Part shown: positions 5,697-13,689 of the stretch, in pieces
How positions within the stretch are numbered: position 1 is the stretch's first letter
Layout: each line of letters starts with the position of its first letter
Source: a virus
Direction: 5' to 3' (one strand)
DNA length: 27,085 nt
Virus record (IMG/VR): IMGVR_UViG_3300021376_002616
Location: 1 to 27,085 of that record
Translations under genes and position numbers: made by a program
Notes under the pieces: generated by a model
What the model was told of the DNA's origin: nothing
The model's database searches: none
The model's input: the letters and a program-made list of their open reading frames with translations, nothing else

Positions 5697-6778
5697 GTAA
5701 AATATATTATTGGAACGATGGAAGAACAAGACTGATTAAGGAAAAGGATGAGAATGGTAGAGATATAGAAGTCTCATATTTCTTTTCAGTTCAGTTTGTT
5801 GGTCTCTCAAAACATTATCCACAACCGTTAATATACTCTCATCAGACTCAAAAACTACATCTTCCAACCAAAGAAATGTTTATGTCTTTGGGACGTGGAA
5901 CAGTCTATGAGCAAACTATGGAATATGAAGTAAAATACCCTCTTAGGTTTGAAAACTTCTGTTCGGTTCCTGTATTTTACTTTGTGTATAATATGGCGAA
6001 CTATTATCATTTTATCTATGATACCTTACCATATCTGTATTCATATTTCAATGAGAAAGAGATTCATCCAGATCTGAAACTTCTTGTAAGTCCTCCAGAG
6101 GGTAAAGATGACTTATATCCCTTTGTCTGGGAGTGCCTGGAACTCTTGGGAATAGAAAAAAAAGATGTGGTGTTTCTTAACCCAGAAACTCTTTACAACA
6201 CGGTTGTGGTGGGATCTTCGTTGACTCACAATGGTCTTTCCAACACTCCACCACATTCAGGTGTATTTGATATTATCAACCGTATGAAGGGAGATCATCA
6301 AGGACCTGAGAAGATTTATGTCTCACGTAGAACTTGGTTACATAATAACTTTGAAAACATTGGAACCAACTACACTGAACGTCGTCGTTGTGTGAATGAG
6401 GATGAAGTAGCAGAACTCTTCAAATCTCAAGGATATGAAGAAGTCTTCTGTGAAAATATGACAATGAAAGAAAAAATAGGATTATTTAATTCAGCAAAGT
6501 ATGTTGCTGGACCTATAGGTGGCGGTATGTGTAATGTAATTTTTTGTTCATCAGAAACAAAAGTCATTTCAATCAATAGTCCTCTGTTTTTTGATATTAA
6601 TAAACGATTCGAATATTCAATGTTTCATACTCAACTTTATCATTTTAATGATACTGAGTTCATTGATAAGGTGGAAGAGAGTGTTGAAAGTGATGGAGCA
6701 CTATCAATTTCTGGTGGTCTAAACTCTCCTTGGAAGGTAGATCTAAATAAACTAAAAACATTTCTTAACAATGTCTGA
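5693..6778 (+). CDS. GT61-like glycosyltransferase (DUF563 type)
   Basis: ATG 5693 overlaps the preceding stop (ATGA), giving 361 residues; an upstream in-frame ATG at 5681 is less likely. GT61/DUF563 features are in order: NMANYYHFIYDTLPYL in the first third, PEKIYVSRRTW near the middle, RRRCVNEDEVAELF, and then MKEKIGLFNSAKYVAGPIGG followed by GMCNVIFC near the C-terminus, the conserved G-G nucleotide-binding end. GT61 enzymes include xylosyl- and other glycosyltransferases of bacterial polysaccharide loci and plants. Donor and acceptor are unknown. It overlaps the aldolase gene by 8 nt. Confidence 0.78.
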   Translation: MSKIYYWNDGRTRLIKEKDENGRDIEVSYFFSVQFVGLSKHYPQPLIYSHQTQKLHLPTKEMFMSLGRGTVYEQTMEYEVKYPLRFENFCSVPVFYFVYNMANYYHFIYDTLPYLYSYFNEKEIHPDLKLLVSPPEGKDDLYPFVWECLELLGIEKKDVVFLNPETLYNTVVVGSSLTHNGLSNTPPHSGVFDIINRMKGDHQGPEKIYVSRRTWLHNNFENIGTNYTERRRCVNEDEVAELFKSQGYEEVFCENMTMKEKIGLFNSAKYVAGPIGGGMCNVIFCSSETKVISINSPLFFDINKRFEYSMFHTQLYHFNDTEFIDKVEESVESDGALSISGGLNSPWKVDLNKLKTFLNNV

Positions 6779-7436
6779 AATACTAGAACTAGCAAAAGAG
6801 ATTAGCGAATACACCATATGTGGTGAAGGTAATGTTTCAGTTAGAGTAGATGATAATACTTTCTTAATCAAAGCAAGTGGAACAAGTCTTCATACTCTAT
6901 CTAACGAAGACCTGTCTTTATGTAATACAAATGGAGCACAAATAGAATTGTCTCATAAGAAACCAAGTATTGAAACTTCTTTTCATGCTTGGATTATGAA
7001 AACTTTTCCTGAAATAAACTTTATTGCTCATACTCATCCACCACATACAACAAAGATTTTGTGTTCTGAAGCAATTTATGATTTTGCCGAACATCGTTGG
7101 TTTCCTGATCAGATTGTAAGAAATGGAATCAAGTCTTGTATAGTTCCTTATGCTCCACCAGGACAAGCAATTTTAAAATTAGTCGAAAAGCACGTTTCTA
7201 AGTTTGTTGATTATGAAGGATTTTTTCCAAAGTTGATTCTACTTCAAAATCATGGTATAATTACAGCATCTACATCTAAAAAAGATTGTGCTGCCGCAAC
7301 TTTAATGTGTGAAAAGTCTGCTGATATTTTTATTGGAGCAAAACTTCTGGGTGGAGTTAAGTTCCTGACTAAACAAGAAGTTGCTGATGTTGATACTTGT
7401 CCAAATGAAAACTATCGGAGAAATATGTATCAATGA
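6771..7436 (+). CDS. Class II aldolase/adducin family protein (fuculose-/ribulose-phosphate aldolase-like)
   Basis: A 221-residue, full-length single-domain protein. GEGNVSVR (18-25) and KASG (34-37) form the phosphate-binding elements, Glu68 is the probable catalytic acid, and His87/His89 in AHTHP plus His160 in QNHG are the zinc ligands of the FucA/AraD fold. Family members cleave or epimerise sugar phosphates such as L-fuculose-1-phosphate and L-ribulose-5-phosphate, or dehydrate methylthioribulose-phosphate. In a glycan cluster it may build or interconvert a rare sugar phosphate ahead of activation. It is coupled to a HAD phosphatase gene (4-nt overlap). Confidence 0.85.
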   Translation: MSEILELAKEISEYTICGEGNVSVRVDDNTFLIKASGTSLHTLSNEDLSLCNTNGAQIELSHKKPSIETSFHAWIMKTFPEINFIAHTHPPHTTKILCSEAIYDFAEHRWFPDQIVRNGIKSCIVPYAPPGQAILKLVEKHVSKFVDYEGFFPKLILLQNHGIITASTSKKDCAAATLMCEKSADIFIGAKLLGGVKFLTKQEVADVDTCPNENYRRNMYQ

Positions 7437-7744
7437 AAGTCATTTATGTTGATATTGATGAGACCATTTGTCATCGGGAAACTTCCGTTGACTTTGGCAC
7501 AACTCACGATTATACTAAAGCAATACCAATTCAAGAAAATATAGAAAAAATCAATAAACTTTATGATGAAGGTCATACAATTGTTTATTGGACTGCTCGT
7601 GGATCTAGAAAACAAATTGACTGGACTAAATTAACTACAAAACAACTCAATGCTTGGGGAGCCAAATATCATGAGTTGAGAGTGGATAAACCATTTTATG
7701 ATTTGTTTATCGAAGATAAAGCATTAAGGATTGAAGAGTTATGA
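7433..7744 (+). CDS. Small HAD-superfamily phosphatase
   Basis: 103 residues with the minimal HAD core: motif I VDIDET (Asp7 nucleophile, Asp9 general acid), motif II WTARG (Thr54), motif III Lys86 in DKP, and motif IV IEDKA (Glu94-Asp95). No cap domain is present. It shares the segment TTKQLNAWGAKYHEL with the HAD domain at 20843 (TTKQLNDWGYKYHEL), so the two are recent paralogs, and a third copy lies at 12551. Capsule-type HADs of this size usually dephosphorylate small sugar phosphates. It sits between the class II aldolase and the GDPD-like gene. Confidence 0.85.
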   Translation: MKVIYVDIDETICHRETSVDFGTTHDYTKAIPIQENIEKINKLYDEGHTIVYWTARGSRKQIDWTKLTTKQLNAWGAKYHELRVDKPFYDLFIEDKALRIEEL

Positions 7745-8181
7745 TTCTTATATCTCATAGGGGGAATATTCGTGGACCTGTTCCTGAAAAAGAAAATCGT
7801 CCAAGTTATATTGATTGTGCTATTGGCAGTAAATATTATGTAGAAATTGACGTTCGTTTAATTAATGGTGAACTTTGGTTGGGGCACGATGAACCACAAT
7901 ATAAGATTGATCATAATTGGATAGAACATCGTAAACAATATCTTTGGATACATTGTAAAAATCTTGAAGCAGCAAAAGAATGTTCAAAATATCAGTCATT
8001 TTGTCATACTGAGGATCCTTTTACTTATACATCAACTGGCAAAATCTGGTTACACGATCTATCCATGAAAGTTGATAACAATACAATTATTCCTTTGATT
8101 GATAAAGAAGAAGTTGAGTCGTTTTTTATTTTTACTGAAAGTCCTTATGGAATCTGTACAGACTATCCAGCATTGCTATGA
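7741..8181 (+). CDS. Short GDPD-like (PI-PLC-fold) protein
   Basis: 146 residues. The glycerophosphodiester phosphodiesterase signature is clear: ISHRG (His6, Arg7), KENRPSY (Glu18, Asn19), VEIDVR (Glu35, Asp37) and GHDEP (His49). These are the metal-binding and catalytic residues of the TIM-barrel family. Typical GDPDs are about 230-300 residues, so this protein has only about two-thirds of a barrel. It may be a minimal form found in polysaccharide loci, or it may use a partner. A role in trimming or transferring a phosphodiester-linked substituent (for example glycerol phosphate) fits the context, but that is inference. ATGA couplings are on both sides. Confidence 0.72.
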   Translation: MILISHRGNIRGPVPEKENRPSYIDCAIGSKYYVEIDVRLINGELWLGHDEPQYKIDHNWIEHRKQYLWIHCKNLEAAKECSKYQSFCHTEDPFTYTSTGKIWLHDLSMKVDNNTIIPLIDKEEVESFFIFTESPYGICTDYPALL

Positions 8182-8945
8182 AAACGTTGTTGTTTTTTGT
8201 ATATGATGCTTTTGGGGATTGGATTTCTACAAATGGAATGATTCGTTATTTGTCTAAACAATATGATAAAGTGTATTTGGTCCATGATACTCCAGTTGTG
8301 ATTCCATTTACCAGTCATATGTTTAGAGATAATCATAAGATTATTCCAATTCATGGAAGTGCCTTATCAGAGGAAAGTTATGACGTTATTGATGTTCGAA
8401 TCCACGAAATTAATTATTGTCCAGCAAATAATGGAACATATTTCAACAAATTAAACAAGTTTGAAGATAATTCATTTCCAATTACTGATAATGCCTCTGC
8501 GTTTTATGCCGAATTGGGATTAAATCCTGAAATTAGAATATCTCATTTCTTTTATGAGAGAGACTATGAGAAAGAAGAAGAACTTTTTAAGTCTTTAAAT
8601 CTACCATCAGAATACTCTGTTATTTGTGAAATGAATGAAGGTAGTATTAATAGGGAATATATTAAGCACGATAAAATTGTCAATCTTCATAATCTAACGG
8701 ATAATTTTACTGATACTTTAAAAATTATTGAAAACGCAAAAGATATTCATTTAATTGAAAACTCAATATCTCTTTTTGTTTATCATACTCAACATATAGG
8801 AAAAATGAATCTCGTTCCTATTCATCTTCATGCATATGCTAGAAAAGAAAATCATCGTAGATGTGATGGTCCAGATTGTAATAATACATACTTAAATATG
8901 TTAAAATATCCTCAATTACAAAACTGGGATTTTATTTGGAAATGA
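8178..8945 (+). CDS. Putative glycosyltransferase, unassigned family (paralog of 4860-5696)
   Basis: 255 residues. The N-terminus (TLLFFVYDAFGDWISTNGMI) has the GD-x-x-x-x-NG pattern of GT-B transferases related to GT9 heptosyltransferases. The C-terminal third carries ENAKDIHLIENSISLFVYH, matching the paralog at 4860. It is followed at once by a GT61-like gene, mirroring the order at 4860-6778. Family number, donor and acceptor are unknown. Confidence 0.65.
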   Translation: MKTLLFFVYDAFGDWISTNGMIRYLSKQYDKVYLVHDTPVVIPFTSHMFRDNHKIIPIHGSALSEESYDVIDVRIHEINYCPANNGTYFNKLNKFEDNSFPITDNASAFYAELGLNPEIRISHFFYERDYEKEEELFKSLNLPSEYSVICEMNEGSINREYIKHDKIVNLHNLTDNFTDTLKIIENAKDIHLIENSISLFVYHTQHIGKMNLVPIHLHAYARKENHRRCDGPDCNNTYLNMLKYPQLQNWDFIWK

Positions 8946-9712
8946 AATATAAGATTGAACACGCCGGCGGTGATTTTATTTTTCATTGGTTTGTTTTAAT
9001 GTTGGGTGCGTTAAAACAAATTGATCTTTCATCAAAGGTTGATGTTTGTACTGACTATGATGGAAAATATACTGTCTATCAAAAAGAAACTTTTCAGATT
9101 TTAGATGATATTATTAATCTAGTTCCAGATAATGGAGACTCGCAGTTTTTACCATCAATTAAATGTCTTGGTGCTAAAAATGACAGTGGAATACACACTG
9201 TTGATCCTACAGTTTATACATTTTTAAGAGATCTATTTCTATCTCGTCTTCATCGTATGAAGAAGTTTGATACTTTTGAATATGAAAAAATATACATTCG
9301 AAGAAACAAATCTCATTTATGTGAAGGAAACAAGCAAGATAATAGTGCCAAAAGAAGGCAAATTATCAACGAAGATGAATTAGTTAAAGGTCTTCAAGAA
9401 CTTGGTATTAAATGTATTAATTTTGAAGATTATTCTGTTTCTGAAAAAATACAAATCTTTCAAGATTCTAAATGGATTATAGCACCACAAAGTGGAGGAT
9501 TGGTTTTTTCTTTATTTTCTGGACCAAGTACAAGCATTATTGAAATATATCCACCAGATCCTCATCAATATTGTGATCATTATATTGATATTTGTAATGT
9601 TTTAAATGTTCCATTTTATAGATATAAAAATGTACAAAAAGTGGATTATTATGATAATATGATTGTAGAGTCTTCTGAGTTTATTAAATACTTAAGAGAA
9701 TTAAATATATGA
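8942..9712 (+). CDS. Short GT61-like glycosyltransferase
   Basis: 256 residues from ATG 8942 (ATGA overlap; ATG 8936 is an alternative). It keeps the C-terminal GT61 half: YEKIYIRRNKSH, RRQIINEDELVKGLQELGI, VSEKIQIFQDSKWIIAPQSG and GLVFSLF. The N-terminal acceptor-side half is much shorter than in the 361-residue homolog at 5693. It may be a minimal form or a deletion derivative. ATGA overlap with the cupin gene follows. Confidence 0.68.
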   Translation: MKYKIEHAGGDFIFHWFVLMLGALKQIDLSSKVDVCTDYDGKYTVYQKETFQILDDIINLVPDNGDSQFLPSIKCLGAKNDSGIHTVDPTVYTFLRDLFLSRLHRMKKFDTFEYEKIYIRRNKSHLCEGNKQDNSAKRRQIINEDELVKGLQELGIKCINFEDYSVSEKIQIFQDSKWIIAPQSGGLVFSLFSGPSTSIIEIYPPDPHQYCDHYIDICNVLNVPFYRYKNVQKVDYYDNMIVESSEFIKYLRELNI

Positions 9713-10059
9713 GTCAAAATACTATGGAATTAAAACCGTGGGGTTCTTATACTAATCTTTTGGATGAGGATTACACTAAGGTCAAAAAAATTGTAATTCA
9801 TCCTGGAGAAGCACCTAGTTATCAATATCACTTTAAAAGAAGTGAGATATGGGTGATTGTAAAGGGAACAGCACAAGTCAAGATTGATGATGAAATCCAT
9901 TATTATAGAGTTGGTGATGTTGTTTTTATTCCAAAAGAATCGAAGCACCAGATCAAAAATATTTGTGAAGAGGAATTAATCTTTATTGAAGTTCAGTTAG
10001 GAACTTATTTTGGTGAAGATGACATTGTGAGGTTAGAAGACAAATATGGCAGACTATAA
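9709..10059 (+). CDS. Mannose-6-phosphate isomerase type II-like cupin (ManC C-terminal domain)
   Basis: 116 residues matching the cupin domain of bifunctional ManC/AlgA: PWG (10-12), a Tyr-Gln-x-His cluster followed by RSE (38-46, metal site), VKGTAQV, FIPKESKH (His80 metal ligand), IEVQ (93-96) and GEDDIVRLEDKYGR at the end. In ManC this domain interconverts fructose-6-P and mannose-6-P, and the guanylyltransferase is a separate N-terminal domain. Here the cupin stands alone, while the gene after it (14-nt overlap) begins with a nucleotidyltransferase domain. Stand-alone copies may instead isomerise or epimerise another sugar phosphate. Confidence 0.85.
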   Translation: MSQNTMELKPWGSYTNLLDEDYTKVKKIVIHPGEAPSYQYHFKRSEIWVIVKGTAQVKIDDEIHYYRVGDVVFIPKESKHQIKNICEEELIFIEVQLGTYFGEDDIVRLEDKYGRL

Positions 10060-11593
10060 AGTTCTTTTAACAACAAGTGGACTTGGATCTCGACTTGGTA
10101 ATCTTACAAAGTTTACAAATAAGAGTCTAGTAAGAGTTGGTGATAAAGCAGTCATCTCTCATATTATTGAATCTTATCCACTAGATGTAGAGTTTGTAGT
10201 TACTTTAGGACACTATGGATCTCATGTAAAACAATATCTAACATTAGCGCATCCTGATCGCAGTATTAGTTTTGTTGAAGTTGATAATTATATGGGAGAG
10301 GGAAGTAGTCTTCTTTATTCCATTTCATTGTGTGAGGAGTATTTACAATGTCCTTTTATTTTTCATGCTTGTGATACTCTTCTTCCACAAAACTATATTT
10401 CTAGCATAGATTTTTCTTCAAATTGGTCAATTGCTGGAAAAGGAGAAAACAGTCAATCTTATCGAACTATTAATTGTGTCAATGGAAAAATCGCGTCAAT
10501 CAATGAAAAGGGTGAACAAAACTTTGATTTTGTTTATGTGGGTGTTTCTGGTATTCAACAGTATGAAGTTTTTTGGAATGTTTGTAGAAGCACTCTCCAA
10601 AATATAAAAACAAGTGATTTAAGTGATTGCCATGTTATTCGTAAAATGAATGACTTTTTGGTGGTCTCTGTTGATAAATGGTATGATATTGGAAATATCG
10701 ATGCTCTTAGAAGAACTCGTTCAGAAATAAAAGGAACCATACAAGTTCTTGATAAAGAAGATGAAAATATTTTTGTATTTAAAGACTTTGTAATCAAGTT
10801 CTTTCATAATAAAAAGATTTGTTATGATCGTGTATTAAGAAGTAAAAGTTTAAGTGGATTGACTCCTAAACTTTTAGACAGCACTGAAAACTTTTATAAG
10901 TATGAGTATGTTGTTGCGGATTTAATGTCCGACAACGTAAATCGCATTAAGTTTTTAAATCTATTAACTTGGGCAAAGGAAAACTTGTGGATTCCTAAGA
11001 AACAAGAAAACTTTTATGACAATGCTTTATCTTTTTATAGGGATAAAACTTTATTAAGAGTTGAAAAGTTTTTAGATAAACATAACTTATCTGATGATAT
11101 TGATTATATTAATGGAATTGAAGTTCCTACAATAAAAAGCTTGATTTCAAAAGTAAGATTTGAAGAAATTATTGGTAAAACCCCAACTGGATTTCATGGC
11201 GACTTTATTCTTGATAATATTTTAATTTCAGATTCATTTACATTGATTGATTGGAGACAAGATTTTAATGGAGTAATTGAATCTGGTGATATGAATTATG
11301 ATCTTGCTAAATTGAATCATAATTTAGTATTAAATCATGAGATGCTATATCATAATTATTTTCAAATTGATTTTTCAAAAGGTATCACTTGTGATGTTCA
11401 TGTTAAAAAATCTTTGATTGATTGTAAGAGCATTCTTAAATCATTTTGTGAAGAGAATGATATTAACTTTAATAATATTGAGATACTCACTGCTTTGATT
11501 TGGATTAATATGTCTCCACTTCATGAACATCCTCTTGATATGTTTTTATATTATTTTGGTAAATATAATTTATTCTTATCACTATCTAAATGA
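10046..11593 (+). CDS. Nucleotidyltransferase-kinase fusion (NTP_transferase + APH/choline-kinase-like)
   Basis: 515 residues with two catalytic domains. Residues 1 to about 230 are a nucleotidyltransferase: TTSGLGSRLGNLTKFTNKSL with the Gly-rich loop and Lys, then HACDTLLP, and KWYDIGN at the end. Residues from about 240 to 515 are an aminoglycoside/choline-kinase-type fold: VFKDFVIKFFHN as nucleotide-binding strand, TGFHGDFILDNILI near 381-394 (Brenner motif HGDxxxxN with catalytic Asp), and LIDWRQDF near 399-407 (metal-binding Asp). The pairing recalls LicC plus LicA of phosphocholine metabolism, joined into one chain. It would phosphorylate a small alcohol or sugar and then attach a nucleotide. 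The substrate is unknown. Confidence 0.78.
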   Translation: MADYKVLLTTSGLGSRLGNLTKFTNKSLVRVGDKAVISHIIESYPLDVEFVVTLGHYGSHVKQYLTLAHPDRSISFVEVDNYMGEGSSLLYSISLCEEYLQCPFIFHACDTLLPQNYISSIDFSSNWSIAGKGENSQSYRTINCVNGKIASINEKGEQNFDFVYVGVSGIQQYEVFWNVCRSTLQNIKTSDLSDCHVIRKMNDFLVVSVDKWYDIGNIDALRRTRSEIKGTIQVLDKEDENIFVFKDFVIKFFHNKKICYDRVLRSKSLSGLTPKLLDSTENFYKYEYVVADLMSDNVNRIKFLNLLTWAKENLWIPKKQENFYDNALSFYRDKTLLRVEKFLDKHNLSDDIDYINGIEVPTIKSLISKVRFEEIIGKTPTGFHGDFILDNILISDSFTLIDWRQDFNGVIESGDMNYDLAKLNHNLVLNHEMLYHNYFQIDFSKGITCDVHVKKSLIDCKSILKSFCEENDINFNNIEILTALIWINMSPLHEHPLDMFLYYFGKYNLFLSLSK

Positions 11594-12579
11594 TATTCCC
11601 AAAGTATTACATAGGACCAATGAGTAAAAATGTAGTTGATTGTGTGATGGAGCACAGTCGAAAACACTCTATTGGTCTTATACCATCCAGAAGACAAGTG
11701 GATTATTGTGGTGGATATGTGAATAATTGGACTACGTTAGACTTTTTTGAATATCTTAAAGATACTGATATTTTACTTTGTAGAGATCATGGTGGACCTA
11801 ATCAAGGATTGAATGTTGATGATGGGATTCAATCTTTTTTGGATGATTGTAGTAATCTTCATTTAATTCATATTGATCCATTTAAACATTCTGAGTCTAT
11901 CTATGAGGCAGCAGAAAAAACAGTTTATTATATAAAATTATGTTTTTCTAAAAATCCTCATATTCTATATGAAGTCGGAACCGAGGAAGCAATTTTCAGA
12001 TATGAACCTGAAGAATTAAGTTGGTTTTTAACTTGTTTAAAAATATTTCTTACAGAAGAGGAGTTTTCTAAAATTAAATATGCTGTGGTTCAGTCAGGAA
12101 CTCGTTTAGATTTATCTACTAGAACAAATACTGGAAACTTTAATAATGGTAGACTTTTAAACTTTATTGAAGTTGTTAAAAACTTTGGATTAATGAGTAA
12201 AGAACATAATGGAGATTACTTAATTGATTCATTTGATGTTGAATTGAGATATGCCTCCGGACTAGATGCGATCAATATTGCTCCTGAGTTTGGTCAAATT
12301 GAGTCTGAGTTTTATTTGGAAGTATGTAAGGATAGTTCTTTATTTGATAAATTGTATGAGATATGTTATAATTCTGGGAAGTGGAAAAAGTGGATACTTG
12401 ATATTGGTAGAGTGTCTAAAGACCAAATTATTATGACCTGCTGTCATTATGTTTTATCTGAGCAAGAGTTTATTAATAATATTAAAAGTTGTTTTCCAAA
12501 TGCTGACAAGTTAATACAAAAAAGAATTACTTCTAAATTAAAATTATTAAATGAACAAACAAAAAACTATTGCGTTTGA
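11590..12579 (+). CDS. GatZ/KbaZ-like protein (tagatose-bisphosphate aldolase accessory family)
   Basis: 329 residues. Features recall the TIM-barrel GatZ/KbaZ family: IPSRRQVDYCGGYV near the N-terminus, CRDHGGPNQG, HIDPFKH, an EAAEKTVYYIK helix, LYEVGTEEAIFRYEP, and NIAPEFGQIE late in the chain. In enterobacteria GatZ is the non-catalytic partner of the GatY aldolase. No GatY-type catalytic subunit is visible here, only the class II (FucA-type) aldolase at 6771. Homologs in glycan loci may be stand-alone sugar-phosphate aldolases or isomerases. It is coupled to the nucleotidyltransferase-kinase upstream and a HAD phosphatase downstream, so it probably supplies their substrate. Confidence 0.65.
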   Translation: MIFPKYYIGPMSKNVVDCVMEHSRKHSIGLIPSRRQVDYCGGYVNNWTTLDFFEYLKDTDILLCRDHGGPNQGLNVDDGIQSFLDDCSNLHLIHIDPFKHSESIYEAAEKTVYYIKLCFSKNPHILYEVGTEEAIFRYEPEELSWFLTCLKIFLTEEEFSKIKYAVVQSGTRLDLSTRTNTGNFNNGRLLNFIEVVKNFGLMSKEHNGDYLIDSFDVELRYASGLDAINIAPEFGQIESEFYLEVCKDSSLFDKLYEICYNSGKWKKWILDIGRVSKDQIIMTCCHYVLSEQEFINNIKSCFPNADKLIQKRITSKLKLLNEQTKNYCV

Positions 12580-12925
12580 TTTAGATGATGTTATTTGTTT
12601 TAGATCAAATGAATATGAGCATCTTGGACCAGAAAAGTATTTACACTGTCAACCATATGAAGAAACGGTAAGGTTGATAAACTCTCTATATGATGATGGG
12701 TATAAGATTATTATATACACAGCAAGAGGAATGAGTCAATTTAACGGCAATATTATTGAGATTTATAGTAAGTTATATAACCAAACAAATGGTCAACTTA
12801 AATCTTGGGGAGTAAAATATCATCAATTAATAATGGGAAAGGCACATTATGATATTTTGGTTGATGATAAAGTTTTAAACTCTAATCAAATTACTAAAGA
12901 AACAATTCTAAACTTTTTAAAATGA
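12551..12925 (+). CDS. Small HAD-superfamily phosphatase
   Basis: 124 residues: FDLDD (Asp10, Asp12), YTARG with Thr57, Lys97, and VDDK (Asp105-Asp106). It is paralogous to the HADs at 7433 and 20843 (shared SWGVKYHQL), with an insertion after TARG, FNGNIIEIYSKLYNQT, that may form a small substrate-selecting lid. It overlaps the GatZ-like gene by 29 nt and the next gene by 4 nt. The expected role is dephosphorylation of a sugar or polyol phosphate in the same branch as 10046 and 11590. Confidence 0.83.
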   Translation: MNKQKTIAFDLDDVICFRSNEYEHLGPEKYLHCQPYEETVRLINSLYDDGYKIIIYTARGMSQFNGNIIEIYSKLYNQTNGQLKSWGVKYHQLIMGKAHYDILVDDKVLNSNQITKETILNFLK

Positions 12926-13686
12926 AATACGATCTTGTCATTTCGATTAATGTTCATGAAAAACCAGAGTATTTGCTTACTCAAATTGAAAATATAAAAC
13001 AATATGTTTCGTTGAAAACAAAAGTCATTCTTAATTGTAATGACTTTATGTTAAATGAACTGACACAAAATCCAATTGAAAATGTGGATGCTCATCCAGT
13101 TCCTATTAGTAAAAGAACTTTTCATGGATCTTTATTACAGGGAATAGTTTGTAATATGGATTATGCTTTGAATAATTATGATTTTGACTATTTTTTAGTA
13201 ATGTCTTCTAGAGAGTTTTTTTATCGGAACTTAACAAGCACATCTCAAATAGAAGAACATTTAGTTGATGAAAGAATGGCGCCAGTCAGGACCGGTCCTC
13301 CTCCTGGTCGTATAGAAGAGTTTACTGTTCCAAACTATTATCAGGTTGGAGATTATGATCGTAGTGATTGGTGGTGGCACGTATTTAAATATACTAAATT
13401 ATTTTCATATATCAAAGAAAATAATTTAAATTACTCACATTCGATGCATGAAGGAATGTGTTATTCTAAAAAAGTCTGTGAAGATATGATAGACTTTTTT
13501 AGGAATAATATAGATATTATGAGTGAACTGTTTAATTTTGATGGTTGTGTAGAAGAGTTTGCTCTACAAACAATTTCTGTAGCACTTCATCCAACGAAGA
13601 GTTATTACTATATTGGAAATGGATGTGATACAAAATCTTTGGATCAAGTGGATCCTACTAAGTTTACTTATAAGAGGGTTAGATAA
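12922..13686 (+). CDS. Putative glycosyltransferase, GT14/core-2-like
   Basis: 254 residues. The N-terminus (YDLVISINVHEKPEYLLTQI) is a Rossmann-like strand followed by a helix, as in GT-A enzymes that start by addressing the donor. YDFDYFLVMSSREFF near residues 88-103 resembles the position where GT14/branching enzymes have their SGxDxP-type motif. Downstream WWWHV, HSMHEGMCYSK and CVEEFALQTI resemble the acceptor half. There is no DxD. The assignment to GT14-like is tentative; GT2-like is the alternative. It is coupled to the HAD upstream and lies 3 nt before the next gene. Confidence 0.5.
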   Translation: MKYDLVISINVHEKPEYLLTQIENIKQYVSLKTKVILNCNDFMLNELTQNPIENVDAHPVPISKRTFHGSLLQGIVCNMDYALNNYDFDYFLVMSSREFFYRNLTSTSQIEEHLVDERMAPVRTGPPPGRIEEFTVPNYYQVGDYDRSDWWWHVFKYTKLFSYIKENNLNYSHSMHEGMCYSKKVCEDMIDFFRNNIDIMSELFNFDGCVEEFALQTISVALHPTKSYYYIGNGCDTKSLDQVDPTKFTYKRVR

Positions 13687-13689
13687 TCA

